A stretch of 64,000 nt of DNA from Streptomyces stelliscabiei (GCF_014873495.1 NZ_JADBGF010000001.1:9114001-9178000); one strand, 5' to 3'. Numbered from the stretch's first letter, positions 1-9,048 are shown. A program made the numbers and translations. Notes: generated from the sequence alone by a model not told the origin.

Positions 1-138
1 AGAAGGTCAGTAACGGGTCAGTGTGAGTCCTGATACACCTGGCGCCGACTGACCGGACATACGAATCGTTGTACTCTCCGAAGACCGCCCTTGACCTGCA
101 TAAAGCAGGCAGGGAGCAGACGAATCGGGAGCTTCGCC

Positions 139-558
139 ATGTTCCGCACCATGTTCAAGTCCAAGATCCACCGCGCCACCGTCACCCAGGCCGACCTGCA
201 CTACGTAGGCTCCGTGACCATCGACGCCGATCTGCTCGACGCCGCCGACCTGCTGCCCGGCGAGCTGGTGCACATCGTCGACGTCACCAACGGCGCCCGT
301 CTGGAGACGTACGTCATCGAGGGCGAGCGCGGCTCGGGAGTCGTCGGGATCAACGGTGCCGCGGCCCATCTCGTCCATCCCGGGGACCTGGTGATCATCA
401 TCAGTTACGCTCAGGTCTCCGACGCCGAGGCCCGCGCACTGAAGCCCAGGGTCGTGCACGTGGACAGCGGCAACCGGATCGTGGCCCTCGGCTCGGACGC
501 CTCCGAGCCGGTGCCGGGTTCGGACCAGCGGCGCAGCCCGCAGGCCGCCACCGTCTGA
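139..558 (+). CDS. panD: Aspartate 1-decarboxylase PanD
   Basis: Decarboxylates L-aspartate to beta-alanine for pantothenate and coenzyme A synthesis in the cytoplasm. The 139-residue product has the family's usual length. It begins MFRTMFKSKIHRATVTQADL and carries the self-processing site Gly24-Ser25 in the context HYVGS, where cleavage creates the pyruvoyl cofactor. I chose the ATG at 139 rather than upstream starts because it matches the family N-terminus and has GGGAG 8 bases upstream. The C-terminal 20 residues or so are a low-complexity tail beyond the core barrel. No pantothenate partner gene is adjacent. Confidence 0.95.
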   Translation: MFRTMFKSKIHRATVTQADLHYVGSVTIDADLLDAADLLPGELVHIVDVTNGARLETYVIEGERGSGVVGINGAAAHLVHPGDLVIIISYAQVSDAEARALKPRVVHVDSGNRIVALGSDASEPVPGSDQRRSPQAATV

Positions 559-607
559 AGGTCACGCGCGAGCGCCCGGCGTCCCCGATCCGCACGCGAG
601 GAGTGCC

Positions 608-952
608 ATGAGCGACGTACAGATCCGTGACGACCGGCCGGGCGGCCGGCTGGAGGCCTTCGCCGGTGACGAACTGGCCGGTCACATCCAGTACTTCGTC
701 CTGGAAGCCCCGCGGCGCGCACTCGTCCCGGTCCACACGATCGTCGAGCCCGCGCACGAGGGACGGGGCGTCGCGGGATCGCTGGCCAGGGAGCTGTACG
801 GCATCGCGGCCCGCGAGGGCGTCGTCGTCGCACCGCTGTGCCCGTACGTCGTCAAGTGGGCGGAACGCCACCCCGACGAGGCCCCCGTCGCTGATCCCGA
901 GCTGCTGCGGGCGGCGAAGGACTGGCTGATCGCCCACCCGGAAGGCTTCTGA
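608..952 (+). CDS. Small GNAT-like N-acetyltransferase (YjdJ type)
   Basis: A 114-residue cytoplasmic protein of the short GNAT-related family (YjdJ/Gcn5-like). The acetyl-CoA loop appears as EGRGVAGSLARELYGIAARE around residues 48-67, followed by a conserved CPYVVKWAERHP segment near residues 78-90 that is characteristic of this subgroup. The substrate is unknown. The start ATG has GAGGAG a few bases upstream. It lies about 50 bases after panD on the same strand, so co-transcription is possible but not shown. Confidence 0.85.
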   Translation: MSDVQIRDDRPGGRLEAFAGDELAGHIQYFVLEAPRRALVPVHTIVEPAHEGRGVAGSLARELYGIAAREGVVVAPLCPYVVKWAERHPDEAPVADPELLRAAKDWLIAHPEGF

Positions 953-1070
953 GGGACGGGCCGGCGGGGGCGGTCACGGTGGTGCGGCCGACCGGGTGAC
1001 TGCCTGTGCGGACGACGGGTACCCGTGGCATCGGTCCTTGGACCGACGTACCCCATGGCTGGAGGACGCG

Positions 1071-1268
1071 ATGACGTACCCCGACCGGGACCCCGTGCAC
1101 CCGGACCCCGCCCCGGGCCCCGACCGCCCGGAACCCCTTCCGCAGCCCCCGTTCCCCGACCCCGTCCCCACCCCGGACCCCCGCCCCACCCCGACCCCGG
1201 ACCCGATCCCCCAGCCCCCGGGCCCGGACCTGGTGCCGGGAGAACCCGGGCCCGGCCCGCTGTCCTAG
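1071..1268 (+). CDS. Small proline-rich hypothetical protein
   Basis: A 65-residue product made almost entirely of Pro, Asp, Pro-Thr and Pro-Gly dipeptides (MTYPDRDPVHPDPAPGPDRP at the start). No domain or membrane segment is visible. The ATG at 1071 has GGAGG ten bases upstream, and the gene ends just before a strong hairpin at 1287-1318, which supports a real short transcript. Such Pro/Asp low-complexity ORFs can also arise by chance at this GC content, so the call is moderate. No function can be inferred. Confidence 0.5.
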   Translation: MTYPDRDPVHPDPAPGPDRPEPLPQPPFPDPVPTPDPRPTPTPDPIPQPPGPDLVPGEPGPGPLS

Positions 1269-1286
1269 GCGCACGAGGACGAGAAA

Positions 1287-1318
1287 CGGCCCGGCGTGGA
1301 TTCCTCCACGCCGGGCCG
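1287..1318. terminator. Bidirectional terminator hairpin
   Basis: A perfect 14-bp stem (1287-1300 with 1305-1318) and a 4-base loop lie between the convergent Pro-rich ORF and gnd. Its position serves both transcripts. Confidence 0.85.
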
Positions 1319-1375
1319 CGTCCAGCTGCCCAGGGGCGGGGGAACCTCAGGTCCCCTCAGACCCCGTCAGCCGTT

Positions 1376-2815
1376 CTACGCCTCGACCTCGGACCGGCCC
1401 TGCCCCCACAGCGTGTGGAACGAACCCTCCCGGTCCACCCGCCGGTACGTGTGCGCACCGAAGTAGTCCCGCTGCCCCTGAGTCAGCGCCGCGGGCAGCC
1501 GCTCGGCGCGCAGCGCGTCGTAGTACGCCAGCGCCGCCGCGAACCCCGGCGTCGGCACACCCTGACGCGTGGCCGCCACCAGCACCTCGCGCCAGTCGTC
1601 CTGCGCCGCCGCGATCTCCTGGGCGAACGCCTCGTCGGAGAGCAGGCTCGGCAGGTCGGGACGGGCGTCGTACGCGGCCCGGATGCGGTCCAGGAACGCG
1701 GCGCGGATGATGCAGCCGCCCCGCCAGATCGACGCCACCTTGCCGAGGTCGATGTTCCAGTCGTACTCGTCGCGGGCCGCGTCGATCTCGTGGAAGCCCT
1801 GGGTGTACGACACGATCTTGGAGGCGTACAGCGCCTGCTCGACCCGGTCGGCGAAGGCACCCGCCTCGGCCGCGCTCAGCGGGGTGGCCTTGGGGCCGGC
1901 CAGCGAGCGGGAGGCGTCGCGCAGCGCGGCGTGGCCCGACAGCGAGCGCGCGAAGACGGCCTCGGCGATGCCGGAGACCGGGACGCCCAGGTCCAGCGCG
2001 ATCTGGACGGTCCAGCGGCCGGTGCCCTTCTGCTCCGCCTGGTCGACGACCACGTCCACGAACGGCTTGCCGGTGTCCGCGTCCACGTGGGCCAGCACCT
2101 CGGCGGTGATCTCGATCAGGTACGAGTCGAGCCGGCCGGTGTTCCAGGTGCGGAAGATCTCCGCGATCTGCGCGGGGCTGTATCCGGCCACATCGCGCAG
2201 CAGCTGGTAGGCCTCGCCGATCAGCTGCATGTCGGCGTACTCGATGCCGTTGTGGACCATCTTCACGAAGTGCCCGGCGCCGTCCGGCCCCACGTGTGTG
2301 ACGCACGGCGCGCCGTCGGCGGCCTTCGCGGAGATCTTCTCCAGCATCGGGCCGAGGGAGTCGTAGGACTCGACCGGGCCGCCCGGCATGATGCTCGGGC
2401 CGTTGAGCGCGCCCTCCTCACCGCCGGAGATACCGGCGCCGACGAAGTGGATGCCCTGCTCGCGCAGCGCGGCCTCACGGCGGCGGGTGTCGGCGAAGTG
2501 CGCGTTTCCACCGTCGATGATCATGTCGCCGGGCTCCAGCAGCGGCGCGAACTCCTCGATCACCGCGTCCGTGGGCCCGCCCGCCTTCACCATGACCACC
2601 AGACGCCGGGGGCGCTCCAGCGCCTGCACGAAGTCCTTGGCGGTCTCGGCCGCGATGAAGTCGCCCTCGTGCCCGTGCTCCTCGATCAGCGCGTGGGTCT
2701 TCGCCGCGGAGCGGTTGTGGACGGCGACCGTGTAGCCGTTGCGGGCGAAGTTGCGCGCGAGGTTGCTCCCCATGACCGCGAGGCCGGTGACGCCGATCTG
2801 GGCTGAAGTGCTCAT
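1376..2815 (-). CDS. gnd: 6-phosphogluconate dehydrogenase (decarboxylating)
   Basis: Oxidises 6-phosphogluconate to ribulose 5-phosphate and CO2 with NADP+ in the oxidative pentose phosphate pathway. The 479-residue product is full length for the family. The N-terminal Rossmann loop reads GLAVMGSNLARN, the signature GGEEGALNGPSIMPGG is present, and so is the catalytic KMVHNGIEYAD segment. I placed the start at the ATG at 2815 because it gives the family N-terminus MSTSAQIGVTGLAVMG and has AGGAG upstream. Longer in-frame extensions toward 3025 have no homology-like character. It stands alone and convergent to the Pro-rich ORF. Confidence 0.96.
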   Translation of the reverse strand: MSTSAQIGVTGLAVMGSNLARNFARNGYTVAVHNRSAAKTHALIEEHGHEGDFIAAETAKDFVQALERPRRLVVMVKAGGPTDAVIEEFAPLLEPGDMIIDGGNAHFADTRRREAALREQGIHFVGAGISGGEEGALNGPSIMPGGPVESYDSLGPMLEKISAKAADGAPCVTHVGPDGAGHFVKMVHNGIEYADMQLIGEAYQLLRDVAGYSPAQIAEIFRTWNTGRLDSYLIEITAEVLAHVDADTGKPFVDVVVDQAEQKGTGRWTVQIALDLGVPVSGIAEAVFARSLSGHAALRDASRSLAGPKATPLSAAEAGAFADRVEQALYASKIVSYTQGFHEIDAARDEYDWNIDLGKVASIWRGGCIIRAAFLDRIRAAYDARPDLPSLLSDEAFAQEIAAAQDDWREVLVAATRQGVPTPGFAAALAYYDALRAERLPAALTQGQRDYFGAHTYRRVDREGSFHTLWGQGRSEVEA

Positions 2816-3151
2816 ACGGTTGGCTCCTATGGATCCTGATATCGGTGGTGCCGTTCCTGCACGCCAGTATTGTCCTTCCGGCCATCCTGACGTGCACCGG
2901 CCCCGTCCGCACTGCGCGGTCTGCCGGGCTTGAGTACGCAGGAAGGGCCCTACCTGCCTCAATGGGGCGCGCAACCCGGTGGTTTGCGCGCCGTCCCTGC
3001 TCACTCGTGCGCCGGACGAGGGCACTTACGCGCCGGAGCAGGTCGCTTACCCGCCACACGCGGGACCAGAGCGGCTGAATTTTCGTCTTGTCCTGGCCGG
3101 TTCGTCACGCTTACTTTTGCGGCTCATGGCATATGCGAGGGGGGCTTCTCC
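2816..3151. other. Intergenic region between divergent gnd and wall hydrolase
   Basis: The 336 bases carry both promoters. A 9-bp hairpin (2966-2974 with 2984-2992) lies in what is probably the long 5' leader of the hydrolase. I looked for the c-di-AMP (ydaO) riboswitch known upstream of some Streptomyces wall hydrolase genes and did not find a convincing match. Confidence 0.4.
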
Positions 3152-4267
3152 ATGGCCGCAAGCGGTCGGCACCGCCGGTACCAGCCGAACAGAATCAACC
3201 GCGCCTCACTCACCGTCACGGCGGGCGGCGCGGGGATGGCGCTCCCGCTGATCGGCACCGGGGTCGCGGAAGCGGCCGATGTCGAGACCTGGGACAAGGT
3301 GGCGGCCTGCGAGTCCACCAACGACTGGAACATCAACAGCGGGAACGGGTACTACGGCGGACTCCAGTTCAGCCAGTCCACCTGGGAGGCCTTCGGGGGC
3401 ACGGCCTACGCCGCCCGCGCGGACCTGGCCACCAAGGAACAGCAGATCGCGATCGCCGAGAAGGTCCTCGACGGGCAGGGCCCGGACGCCTGGCCGGTGT
3501 GCTCGGGCCGCGCCGGCCTCACGATCGGCGACGTGAAACCCCAGACCACGCCCCAGTCGCAGGCGGGCAGGGTCGAGAGATACACGGTCGTCCGGGGCGA
3601 CACCCTCTCCCAGATCGCCGACACCCAGGACGTGCGCGGCGGCTGGCGCAAGCTCTACGAGGCCAACCGCAGGACCATCGGCTCCGACCCGGACGTGATC
3701 ATCCCCGGCCAGCGCCTGAGCCTGAACACGGCCGGCCGGCAGAAGGAACAGCGCAAAGAGCAGCAGAAGGATCAGCACAAGGAGCAGAAGAAAGAACAGA
3801 AGAAGGCCCACAAGGAGCAGAAGGCCGACAAGCAGCAGACGTCCGAGAATCGGCAGCAGTCCGGTTCCGTCGTCGCGCCGGTCAGCGCCTCCCTCGGTAC
3901 GCCCTACCGCGCCTCGGGTTCCTCCTGGTCGAAGGGGTACCACACGGGCGTCGACTTCCCCGTCGCGACCGGCAGCTCGGTGAAGTCCGTGGCCGCCGGG
4001 CAGGTCGTCACCTCGGGCTGGGGCGGGTCCTTCGGCTACCAGGTGGTCATCCGGCACGCCGACGGCCGCTACACGCAGTACGCCCACCTGTCGGCGATCT
4101 CCGTGAAATCCGGCCAGAGCGTGAGCGCCGGCCAGCGCATCGGCCGCTCCGGCTCCACCGGCAACAGCTCGGGCCCGCATCTGCACTTCGAGGTGCGCAC
4201 GGGACCCGGCTTCGGCAGCGACATCGATCCCCTCGCGTACCTGCGGGCGCGAGGGGTCCGGATCTAG
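3152..4267 (+). CDS. Secreted Rpf-like transglycosylase / LysM / M23 endopeptidase
   Basis: A predicted exported peptidoglycan hydrolase of 371 residues. Residues 1-42 are a long basic signal peptide ending near GVAEA-AD. Residues 43-118 form an Rpf-type lytic transglycosylase fold with the catalytic Glu54 (ACESTNDW) and a likely Cys53-Cys117 disulfide. Residues 143-191 are a LysM repeat. Residues 197-230 are a Lys-Gln-Glu-rich charged linker, and 245-371 form an M23 metallopeptidase with zinc ligands His264, Asp268 and His345 and catalytic His311 and His343. It should cut both glycan strands and peptide crosslinks. The start ATG has AGGGGGG nearby. A combined Rpf and M23 chain suggests a role in growth, germination or remodelling. 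Confidence 0.9.
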   Translation: MAASGRHRRYQPNRINRASLTVTAGGAGMALPLIGTGVAEAADVETWDKVAACESTNDWNINSGNGYYGGLQFSQSTWEAFGGTAYAARADLATKEQQIAIAEKVLDGQGPDAWPVCSGRAGLTIGDVKPQTTPQSQAGRVERYTVVRGDTLSQIADTQDVRGGWRKLYEANRRTIGSDPDVIIPGQRLSLNTAGRQKEQRKEQQKDQHKEQKKEQKKAHKEQKADKQQTSENRQQSGSVVAPVSASLGTPYRASGSSWSKGYHTGVDFPVATGSSVKSVAAGQVVTSGWGGSFGYQVVIRHADGRYTQYAHLSAISVKSGQSVSAGQRIGRSGSTGNSSGPHLHFEVRTGPGFGSDIDPLAYLRARGVRI

Positions 4268-4295
4268 ACGCGGCGCGGGCAAGGTCCGACATGGC

Positions 4296-4322
4296 GCGGG
4301 AGGCCCGGTCCGGGCCTCCCGC
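4296..4322. terminator. Bidirectional terminator hairpin
   Basis: A GC-rich inverted repeat (arms 4296-4308 and 4310-4322) lies between the convergent wall hydrolase and the DMT permease gene. The loop would open to about 3-5 bases. Confidence 0.8.
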
Positions 4323-5441
4323 TCAGGTTCTCACGCGGTCGCGATGCCGGTCGAGGAGCGCTCGGGGCACGTACAGCTCGCCGTGGAACGGCTGCAGCAG
4401 CAGCCCGGGCGGCGTGTCGTTCTCGTCGGCCGCACTCCTGCCGAGGAACGGGGCGGGTACGACCACGCGCTTGTCCAGCCCGATCGCGTAGTCGGCGTCC
4501 GGGACCTCCGCGGTCCGCCGCGGCAGCCCCGCGAGCAGCTCCTCCAGGGCCAGGGACTCCCGGTCGGCGGTCGTGACCGTGACCTCCTCGTCCGTGCGCT
4601 CCGCCCCGGCCTCTTCGGCGAGGCGCTCGGTGGTCAGCAGGATCAGACCGCCCGCCGCGACCACACCGCAGCCCAGTGCGAGCAGAGTGCCCGTGGTGCC
4701 GTAGCGGAACGTCTCGCCGAACATCGTGATGCCGACCGCGGCCGCCACCACCGGGTTCACCACCGTGAGCGTGGCGAGCGGGGCCGCGAGGCCGCCGCCC
4801 CGGTAGGCGGCCTGGGAGAGCAGCAGACCGGCCGTCGCGAAGACGCCTATGACCGCGAGGGTCGGCAGGTCCGAGAGCGCGACGCCGTCCGTCCAGTCGA
4901 CGGCGACCGTCTTGGTGAAGACCGAGGACATACCGAACGCGACACCGGAGGCGACCGCCAGCAGGATGCTGCGCACCGCCGGGTGCCGGTGTGCGGCGTG
5001 GCCCGCCACCATCAGCGCCGCCACCGCGCCACCGCTGACCACGGCCACCAGCACCCGCTGGGCCGTGTCGAGCGACTGCGCGTCGGCCGCGCCGACCAGG
5101 GAGAGCAGGCCCGCGAGACCCACCGTCGCCATGATCGCGCCACGCCAGGCCGTCGCTCCGGCCCTGCGTCCCACGAACAGCGCCGCCATGGGCAGGGCGA
5201 AGACGATGGTCAGCGCGCCCAGCGGCTGTACCAGGCTCAGCGGGCCGTAGGCCAGGGCCACCACGTGCAGCAGCCCGCCGAGGCCGTTCAGCCCGACGGC
5301 CGCCCACCAGACGGGCCGGCGCAGCGGTGCGTAGGACCGGCCGGGGGAGGACACCGCGACACGTTCCTGCACGATCGCCCCGCCCGCGTACGCCACGGCG
5401 GAGACGAACGACAACAGCACGGACAACGCGAGGGCATTCAT
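4323..5441 (-). CDS. DMT/EamA-family membrane transporter
   Basis: A 372-residue polytopic membrane protein of the drug/metabolite transporter superfamily with about nine or ten hydrophobic segments in residues 1-290, followed by a hydrophilic cytoplasmic tail of roughly 80 residues. Segments such as GPLSLVQPLGALTIVFALPM and APLATLTVVNPVVAAAVGI look like the two EamA half repeats. The substrate is not predictable. The ATG at 5441 has GAGGAG upstream. The C-terminal tail is longer than in most members. It diverges from the Fe-S protein gene, with an inverted repeat at 5520-5535 between them. Confidence 0.85.
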   Translation of the reverse strand: MNALALSVLLSFVSAVAYAGGAIVQERVAVSSPGRSYAPLRRPVWWAAVGLNGLGGLLHVVALAYGPLSLVQPLGALTIVFALPMAALFVGRRAGATAWRGAIMATVGLAGLLSLVGAADAQSLDTAQRVLVAVVSGGAVAALMVAGHAAHRHPAVRSILLAVASGVAFGMSSVFTKTVAVDWTDGVALSDLPTLAVIGVFATAGLLLSQAAYRGGGLAAPLATLTVVNPVVAAAVGITMFGETFRYGTTGTLLALGCGVVAAGGLILLTTERLAEEAGAERTDEEVTVTTADRESLALEELLAGLPRRTAEVPDADYAIGLDKRVVVPAPFLGRSAADENDTPPGLLLQPFHGELYVPRALLDRHRDRVRT

Positions 5442-5519
5442 GAGGTGCTCCTCGACGCGGCGCGGGGGCTCCGGGCCCGGCGCGGTGAACGCTCGGCTTT
5501 CATGGTGACCACGATGCCT

Positions 5520-5535
5520 CGTGAAACCGTTCACG
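5520..5535. promoter_or_regulatory. Inverted repeat in divergent promoter region
   Basis: CGTGAA-ACCG-TTCACG is a perfect 6-bp inverted repeat with a 4-base spacer between the divergent DMT permease and FhuF-like genes. It could be a repressor operator. The regulator is unknown. Confidence 0.35.
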
Positions 5536-5669
5536 TCGTCGTACCAGAGCACTCAATGCGTCCTACTGCCGATGGAGTACGACGGGCGCCACCTCATCCC
5601 CAGGAGGGGCGACACGCGGTGCAAGCCCCCAGGTGGGCGCCTCGGCGATGCCTGGTACTACTCGTCCTC

Positions 5670-6413
5670 GTGGACCACGACCCCGGCCTCAACGCCCTCT
5701 CGGCCCTCGGCGGCTTCTTCGTACTACACACGGGCCGACCGCCGCGCGGGCCGCTGCCCACGCTCGCGCGGGCCTACGCGGCACGGGATGCCGATGTGAA
5801 AAGGGAGGTTTACGAGAATCCGGTAATTTTCCGTGTCCGCAAGGTCGCGCGAAGTGTGCGGGCCCCCGAACCGCGCGTGGCCGCCTCCCTCGCCCACCTC
5901 GGCCTCGCCGCCCGACTGTGGTCGGTGGCCCTCGGCGCGGCCGCCGTGTACGGCACGCTTCCCGACCTCGACCCGCGCCTCCTGCACTGGGACGCGGACG
6001 CGAGCGCCCCGGACGAGCTGTGGCTGACCGAGGTGCGCGCTCTTCCCGCCGAGCGGATCGGCGAGGTCGTACGGGACGGTCACCTCGTGCCGCTGGCGGC
6101 GGCCCTGGGGGCTCAACTTCCCATATCTGAACGCCTGTTGTGGGGAAACGCGGCCTCCGCGCTCATGGGGGCGGTGCGCCAGATCGACCATTGGGCCGCC
6201 GCCAACGGCCGCAGGGAAGTGGCGGACCGGGCCCGTGCCCTCGCCGCCGGGCTGTTCGCCCACCCCACCCTGGCGGGCACCCTCGACGCGGTGACGTCCC
6301 GCCGCCGCAGCTGCTGTCTCTACTACCGCCTGCCCGGCGGCGGCCTGTGCGGCGACTGCTGCTTCGACCGGCCCCCCGGCCCCCGCCCCCTCGGCGGTCC
6401 CCGCCGCACCTGA
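5670..6413 (+). CDS. FhuF-like (2Fe-2S)-binding protein
   Basis: A 247-residue protein whose C-terminus RRRSCCLYYRLPGGGLCGDC has the CC-x10-C-x2-C cluster motif of the FhuF/siderophore-iron reductase family, which binds an unusual [2Fe-2S] cluster and reduces ferric siderophores in the cytoplasm. A GNAASAL segment near residue 165 also fits the family. The start is uncertain. I chose the GTG at 5670 (VDHDPGLNALSALGGFF), which resembles family N-termini but lacks a clear ribosome binding site. An ATG at 5556 in the same frame is the alternative. No siderophore genes are adjacent, so its iron substrate is unknown. Confidence 0.8.
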   Translation: MDHDPGLNALSALGGFFVLHTGRPPRGPLPTLARAYAARDADVKREVYENPVIFRVRKVARSVRAPEPRVAASLAHLGLAARLWSVALGAAAVYGTLPDLDPRLLHWDADASAPDELWLTEVRALPAERIGEVVRDGHLVPLAAALGAQLPISERLLWGNAASALMGAVRQIDHWAAANGRREVADRARALAAGLFAHPTLAGTLDAVTSRRRSCCLYYRLPGGGLCGDCCFDRPPGPRPLGGPRRT

Positions 6414-6509
6414 ACCCCGCGAACGCGGCCGCGCGACAATCGTGGTCTTCCCCAACTCACCCTTCTGGGTGACCATGTGGGAACCAGCCGCAGAGACAGG
6501 GGGTTCCGG

Positions 6510-7661
6510 GTGCGAGTCGGCCTGCTGACCCGGGAGTATCCGCCCGACGTCTACGGGGGCGCGGGAGTCCACGTCGAGTTCCTCGCCCACGAGTTGCGGT
6601 CCCTCGTCGACCTGGACGTGCACTGCTGGGGCGAGGGGGCGGGCGGCGGTGTCGTACGCCACCGGCCCTGGTCCGCGCTCGACGGGGCCAACGACGCGCT
6701 GCGCACCTTCTCCGTGGACCTCTCCATCGCCGCGGGCCTCGAAGGCCGCGAACTGGTCCACTCGCACACGTGGTACGCCAACCTCGCCGGCCACTTCGGC
6801 AAGCTGCTGCACGGCATCCCGCACGTGATGACCGCCCACTCGCTGGAGCCGCTGCGCCCCTGGAAAGCCGAGCAGCTGGGCGGCGGCTACGCCCTGTCCG
6901 GCTGGGCCGAACGCACCGCCGTGGAGTCCGCCGACGCGGTGATCGCCGTCTCCGGCGCCATGCGCGACGACATCCTCGGCTGCTATCCCGCCCTGGACCC
7001 GGCGAGGCTGCACGTCGTGCACAACGGCATCGACACCTCCCTCTACACCCCGGACCACGGCACGGACGTCCTCGACCGGATCGGCATCGACCCGGGCCGC
7101 CCCTACGTCCTGTTCGTCGGTCGCATCACGCGGCAGAAGGGCGTGCCCCACCTGCTGCGGGCCGTCCGGGACATCGACCCGGCCGCGCAGGTCGTGCTCT
7201 GCGCGGGCGCGCCCGACACCCCGGAGATCGACCAGGAGTTCCGCGACCTCTTCGAGGAGCTCGGCCGAGTGCGCGAGGGCCTGTTCTGGATCCCGCAGAT
7301 GCTGCCGCGCCCGGATGTGATCCAGCTCCTCACGCACGCCGCCGTCTTCGTCTGCCCGTCGGTGTACGAGCCCCTCGGCATCGTCAACCTGGAGGCCATG
7401 GCCTGTGGAACGGCCGTCGTCGCCTCACGGGTCGGCGGCATACCGGAGGTCGTCGAGAACGGCGTCACGGGTCTCCTCGTGCCGAACGACGACGACTTCG
7501 AGGGGCGGCTGGCCCGCGCCCTCGACGAGGTGCTCGCCGACCCCGCGACGGCCGCCCGGATGGGTGAGGCCGGCAGGGAACGCGCGGTGCGGGAGTTCGG
7601 CTGGGACGCGGTCGCGCGGCGTACGGTGCAGCTTTACGAGGAAGTCCTCAAGCAGGCGTAG
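6510..7661 (+). CDS. glgA: Glycogen synthase / glycosyltransferase family 4 (GlgA/GlgM type)
   Basis: A 383-residue GT-B glycosyltransferase of the actinobacterial GlgA group. It uses ADP-glucose for glycogen or for maltose-1-phosphate, as shown for the mycobacterial GlgM relatives. Motifs: YPPDVYGGAGVH glycine-rich loop near residues 11-22, GRITRQKGVPHLLRA in the C-terminal domain, and the E-x7-E signature in VYEPLGIVNLEAMACG. I chose the GTG at 6510 (VRVGLLTREYPPD) because AGGGGG precedes it by about 7 bases; the ATG at 6477 adds 11 non-conserved residues. glgC follows after 50 bases, indicating an operon. Confidence 0.9.
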   Translation: MRVGLLTREYPPDVYGGAGVHVEFLAHELRSLVDLDVHCWGEGAGGGVVRHRPWSALDGANDALRTFSVDLSIAAGLEGRELVHSHTWYANLAGHFGKLLHGIPHVMTAHSLEPLRPWKAEQLGGGYALSGWAERTAVESADAVIAVSGAMRDDILGCYPALDPARLHVVHNGIDTSLYTPDHGTDVLDRIGIDPGRPYVLFVGRITRQKGVPHLLRAVRDIDPAAQVVLCAGAPDTPEIDQEFRDLFEELGRVREGLFWIPQMLPRPDVIQLLTHAAVFVCPSVYEPLGIVNLEAMACGTAVVASRVGGIPEVVENGVTGLLVPNDDDFEGRLARALDEVLADPATAARMGEAGRERAVREFGWDAVARRTVQLYEEVLKQA

Positions 7662-7711
7662 TTCAGGGAACAGGGTTCGGCACAACCGGGTGGGTGTAGA
7701 GGGGCGGCGGG

Positions 7712-8932
7712 ATGCGGCGCGGTGGACCTTCGGTGCTGGGGATCGTACTGGCGGGCGGAGAGGGCAAGAGGCTGATGCCCTTGACGGCCGACCGTGCGAA
7801 ACCGGCGGTGACTTTCGGCGGCACGTACCGCCTGGTGGATTTCGTCCTTTCCAATCTCGTCAACGCGGACATCCTGCGCATCTGCGTGCTGACGCAGTAC
7901 AAATCGCATTCGCTGGACCGGCACATCACCACGACCTGGCGGATGTCGAGCCTGCTGGGCAACTACGTCACCCCGGTCCCGGCGCAGCAGCGGCTGGGCC
8001 CGCGCTGGTACCTGGGCAGCGCGGACGCACTGCTGCAGTCCCTGAACCTGGTCCACGACGAGCAGCCCGAGTACGTGGCGGTGTTCGGCGCCGACCACGT
8101 CTACCGCATGGACCCGCGCCAGATGCTGGCACAGCACATCGAGGGCGGCGCCGGTGTGACGGTGGCCGGCATCCGCGTGCCGCGCACGGAGTCGTCGTCC
8201 TTCGGTGTGATCACGCCCGGCTCCGACGGCCGGATCGTCGAACGCTTCCTGGAGAAGCCGTCCGACCCGCCGGGCCTGGCCGACGACCCCGAATGCGTGT
8301 TCGCCTCGATGGGCAACTACATCTTCACCACCAAGGCCCTGGTGGAGGCGCTCCAGCGGGACGCCGAGGACGAGGACTCCATCCACGACATGGGTGGCTC
8401 GATCCTGCCCCAGCTCACCGACCGGGGCGAGGCGCAGCTGTACGACTTCAGCGCCAACCACGTGCCCGGCGAGACCACCCGCGACCAGGGCTACTGGCGG
8501 GACGTCGGCACGCTCGACGCCTACTACGACGCCCATATGGACCTGATCGCCGAGCGGCCCGCCTTCAATCTCTTCAACCGCAGCTGGCCCATCTACACCA
8601 GCTCCGGCCAGCTCTCCCCGGCCCGGTTCAACGCGGGCGGGATGGCCAGCGAGTCGATCATCAGCGCGGGCTGCCTGATCCGCGGTCAGGTCACCAGATC
8701 GGTCCTCTCTCCGGGGGTCGTGGTGGACCCGGGCGCGGTCGTCCAGGGCTCGGTCCTGCACGACAACGTCCACATCGGGCGGGGCGCGGTCGTCCGGGGT
8801 GCCGTGCTCGACAAGAACGTCCAGGTGCCCCCGGGTGCGACCATCGGCGTCAACCCCGAGCGGGACGCCGAGCTGTACACGGTCTCCCGGGGCGGAGTGA
8901 TCGCGCTGGGGAAGGGTCAGCAGGTCCCTTAG
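7712..8932 (+). CDS. glgC: Glucose-1-phosphate adenylyltransferase
   Basis: Makes ADP-glucose from ATP and glucose 1-phosphate, the committed step of bacterial glycogen synthesis. The 406-residue product is standard length. It has the nucleotide-binding loop LAGGEGKRLMPLTADRAKPA (residues 13-32), the catalytic GADHVYRMD region and a C-terminal left-handed beta-helix with hexapeptide-like repeats (residues about 300-400). It lies 50 bases downstream of glgA and directly supplies its donor. A hairpin at 9021-9048 lies downstream. Confidence 0.96.
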   Translation: MRRGGPSVLGIVLAGGEGKRLMPLTADRAKPAVTFGGTYRLVDFVLSNLVNADILRICVLTQYKSHSLDRHITTTWRMSSLLGNYVTPVPAQQRLGPRWYLGSADALLQSLNLVHDEQPEYVAVFGADHVYRMDPRQMLAQHIEGGAGVTVAGIRVPRTESSSFGVITPGSDGRIVERFLEKPSDPPGLADDPECVFASMGNYIFTTKALVEALQRDAEDEDSIHDMGGSILPQLTDRGEAQLYDFSANHVPGETTRDQGYWRDVGTLDAYYDAHMDLIAERPAFNLFNRSWPIYTSSGQLSPARFNAGGMASESIISAGCLIRGQVTRSVLSPGVVVDPGAVVQGSVLHDNVHIGRGAVVRGAVLDKNVQVPPGATIGVNPERDAELYTVSRGGVIALGKGQQVP

Positions 8933-9020
8933 CCCGCGCCTCCGGCCCGGCCTCGGCTCCCGGCGCTCGTCCGGGTCCTTGGTCCGTCAGGGTGATCCCG
9001 GTGAACACAGATGTCCCATG

Positions 9021-9048
9021 CGTCCCACCTTCGCCAGGAGGTGGGACG
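9021..9048. terminator. Hairpin after glgC (terminator or operator)
   Basis: A perfect 10-bp stem (9021-9030 with 9039-9048) with an 8-base loop lies 88 bases after glgC and 100 bases before the acyltransferase gene. It probably ends the glg transcript, though it could also be an operator for the next gene. Confidence 0.6.

Noticed and set aside
2816..3025. N-terminal extension of gnd to 3025
   Set aside because: The added 70 residues are not conserved in type and lie in the divergent promoter region; the ATG at 2815 has a ribosome binding site and the family N-terminus.
2930..3151. Possible c-di-AMP riboswitch upstream of the wall hydrolase
   Set aside because: Such switches precede related Streptomyces genes, but the conserved core segments could not be located. 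A covariance-model search would decide.
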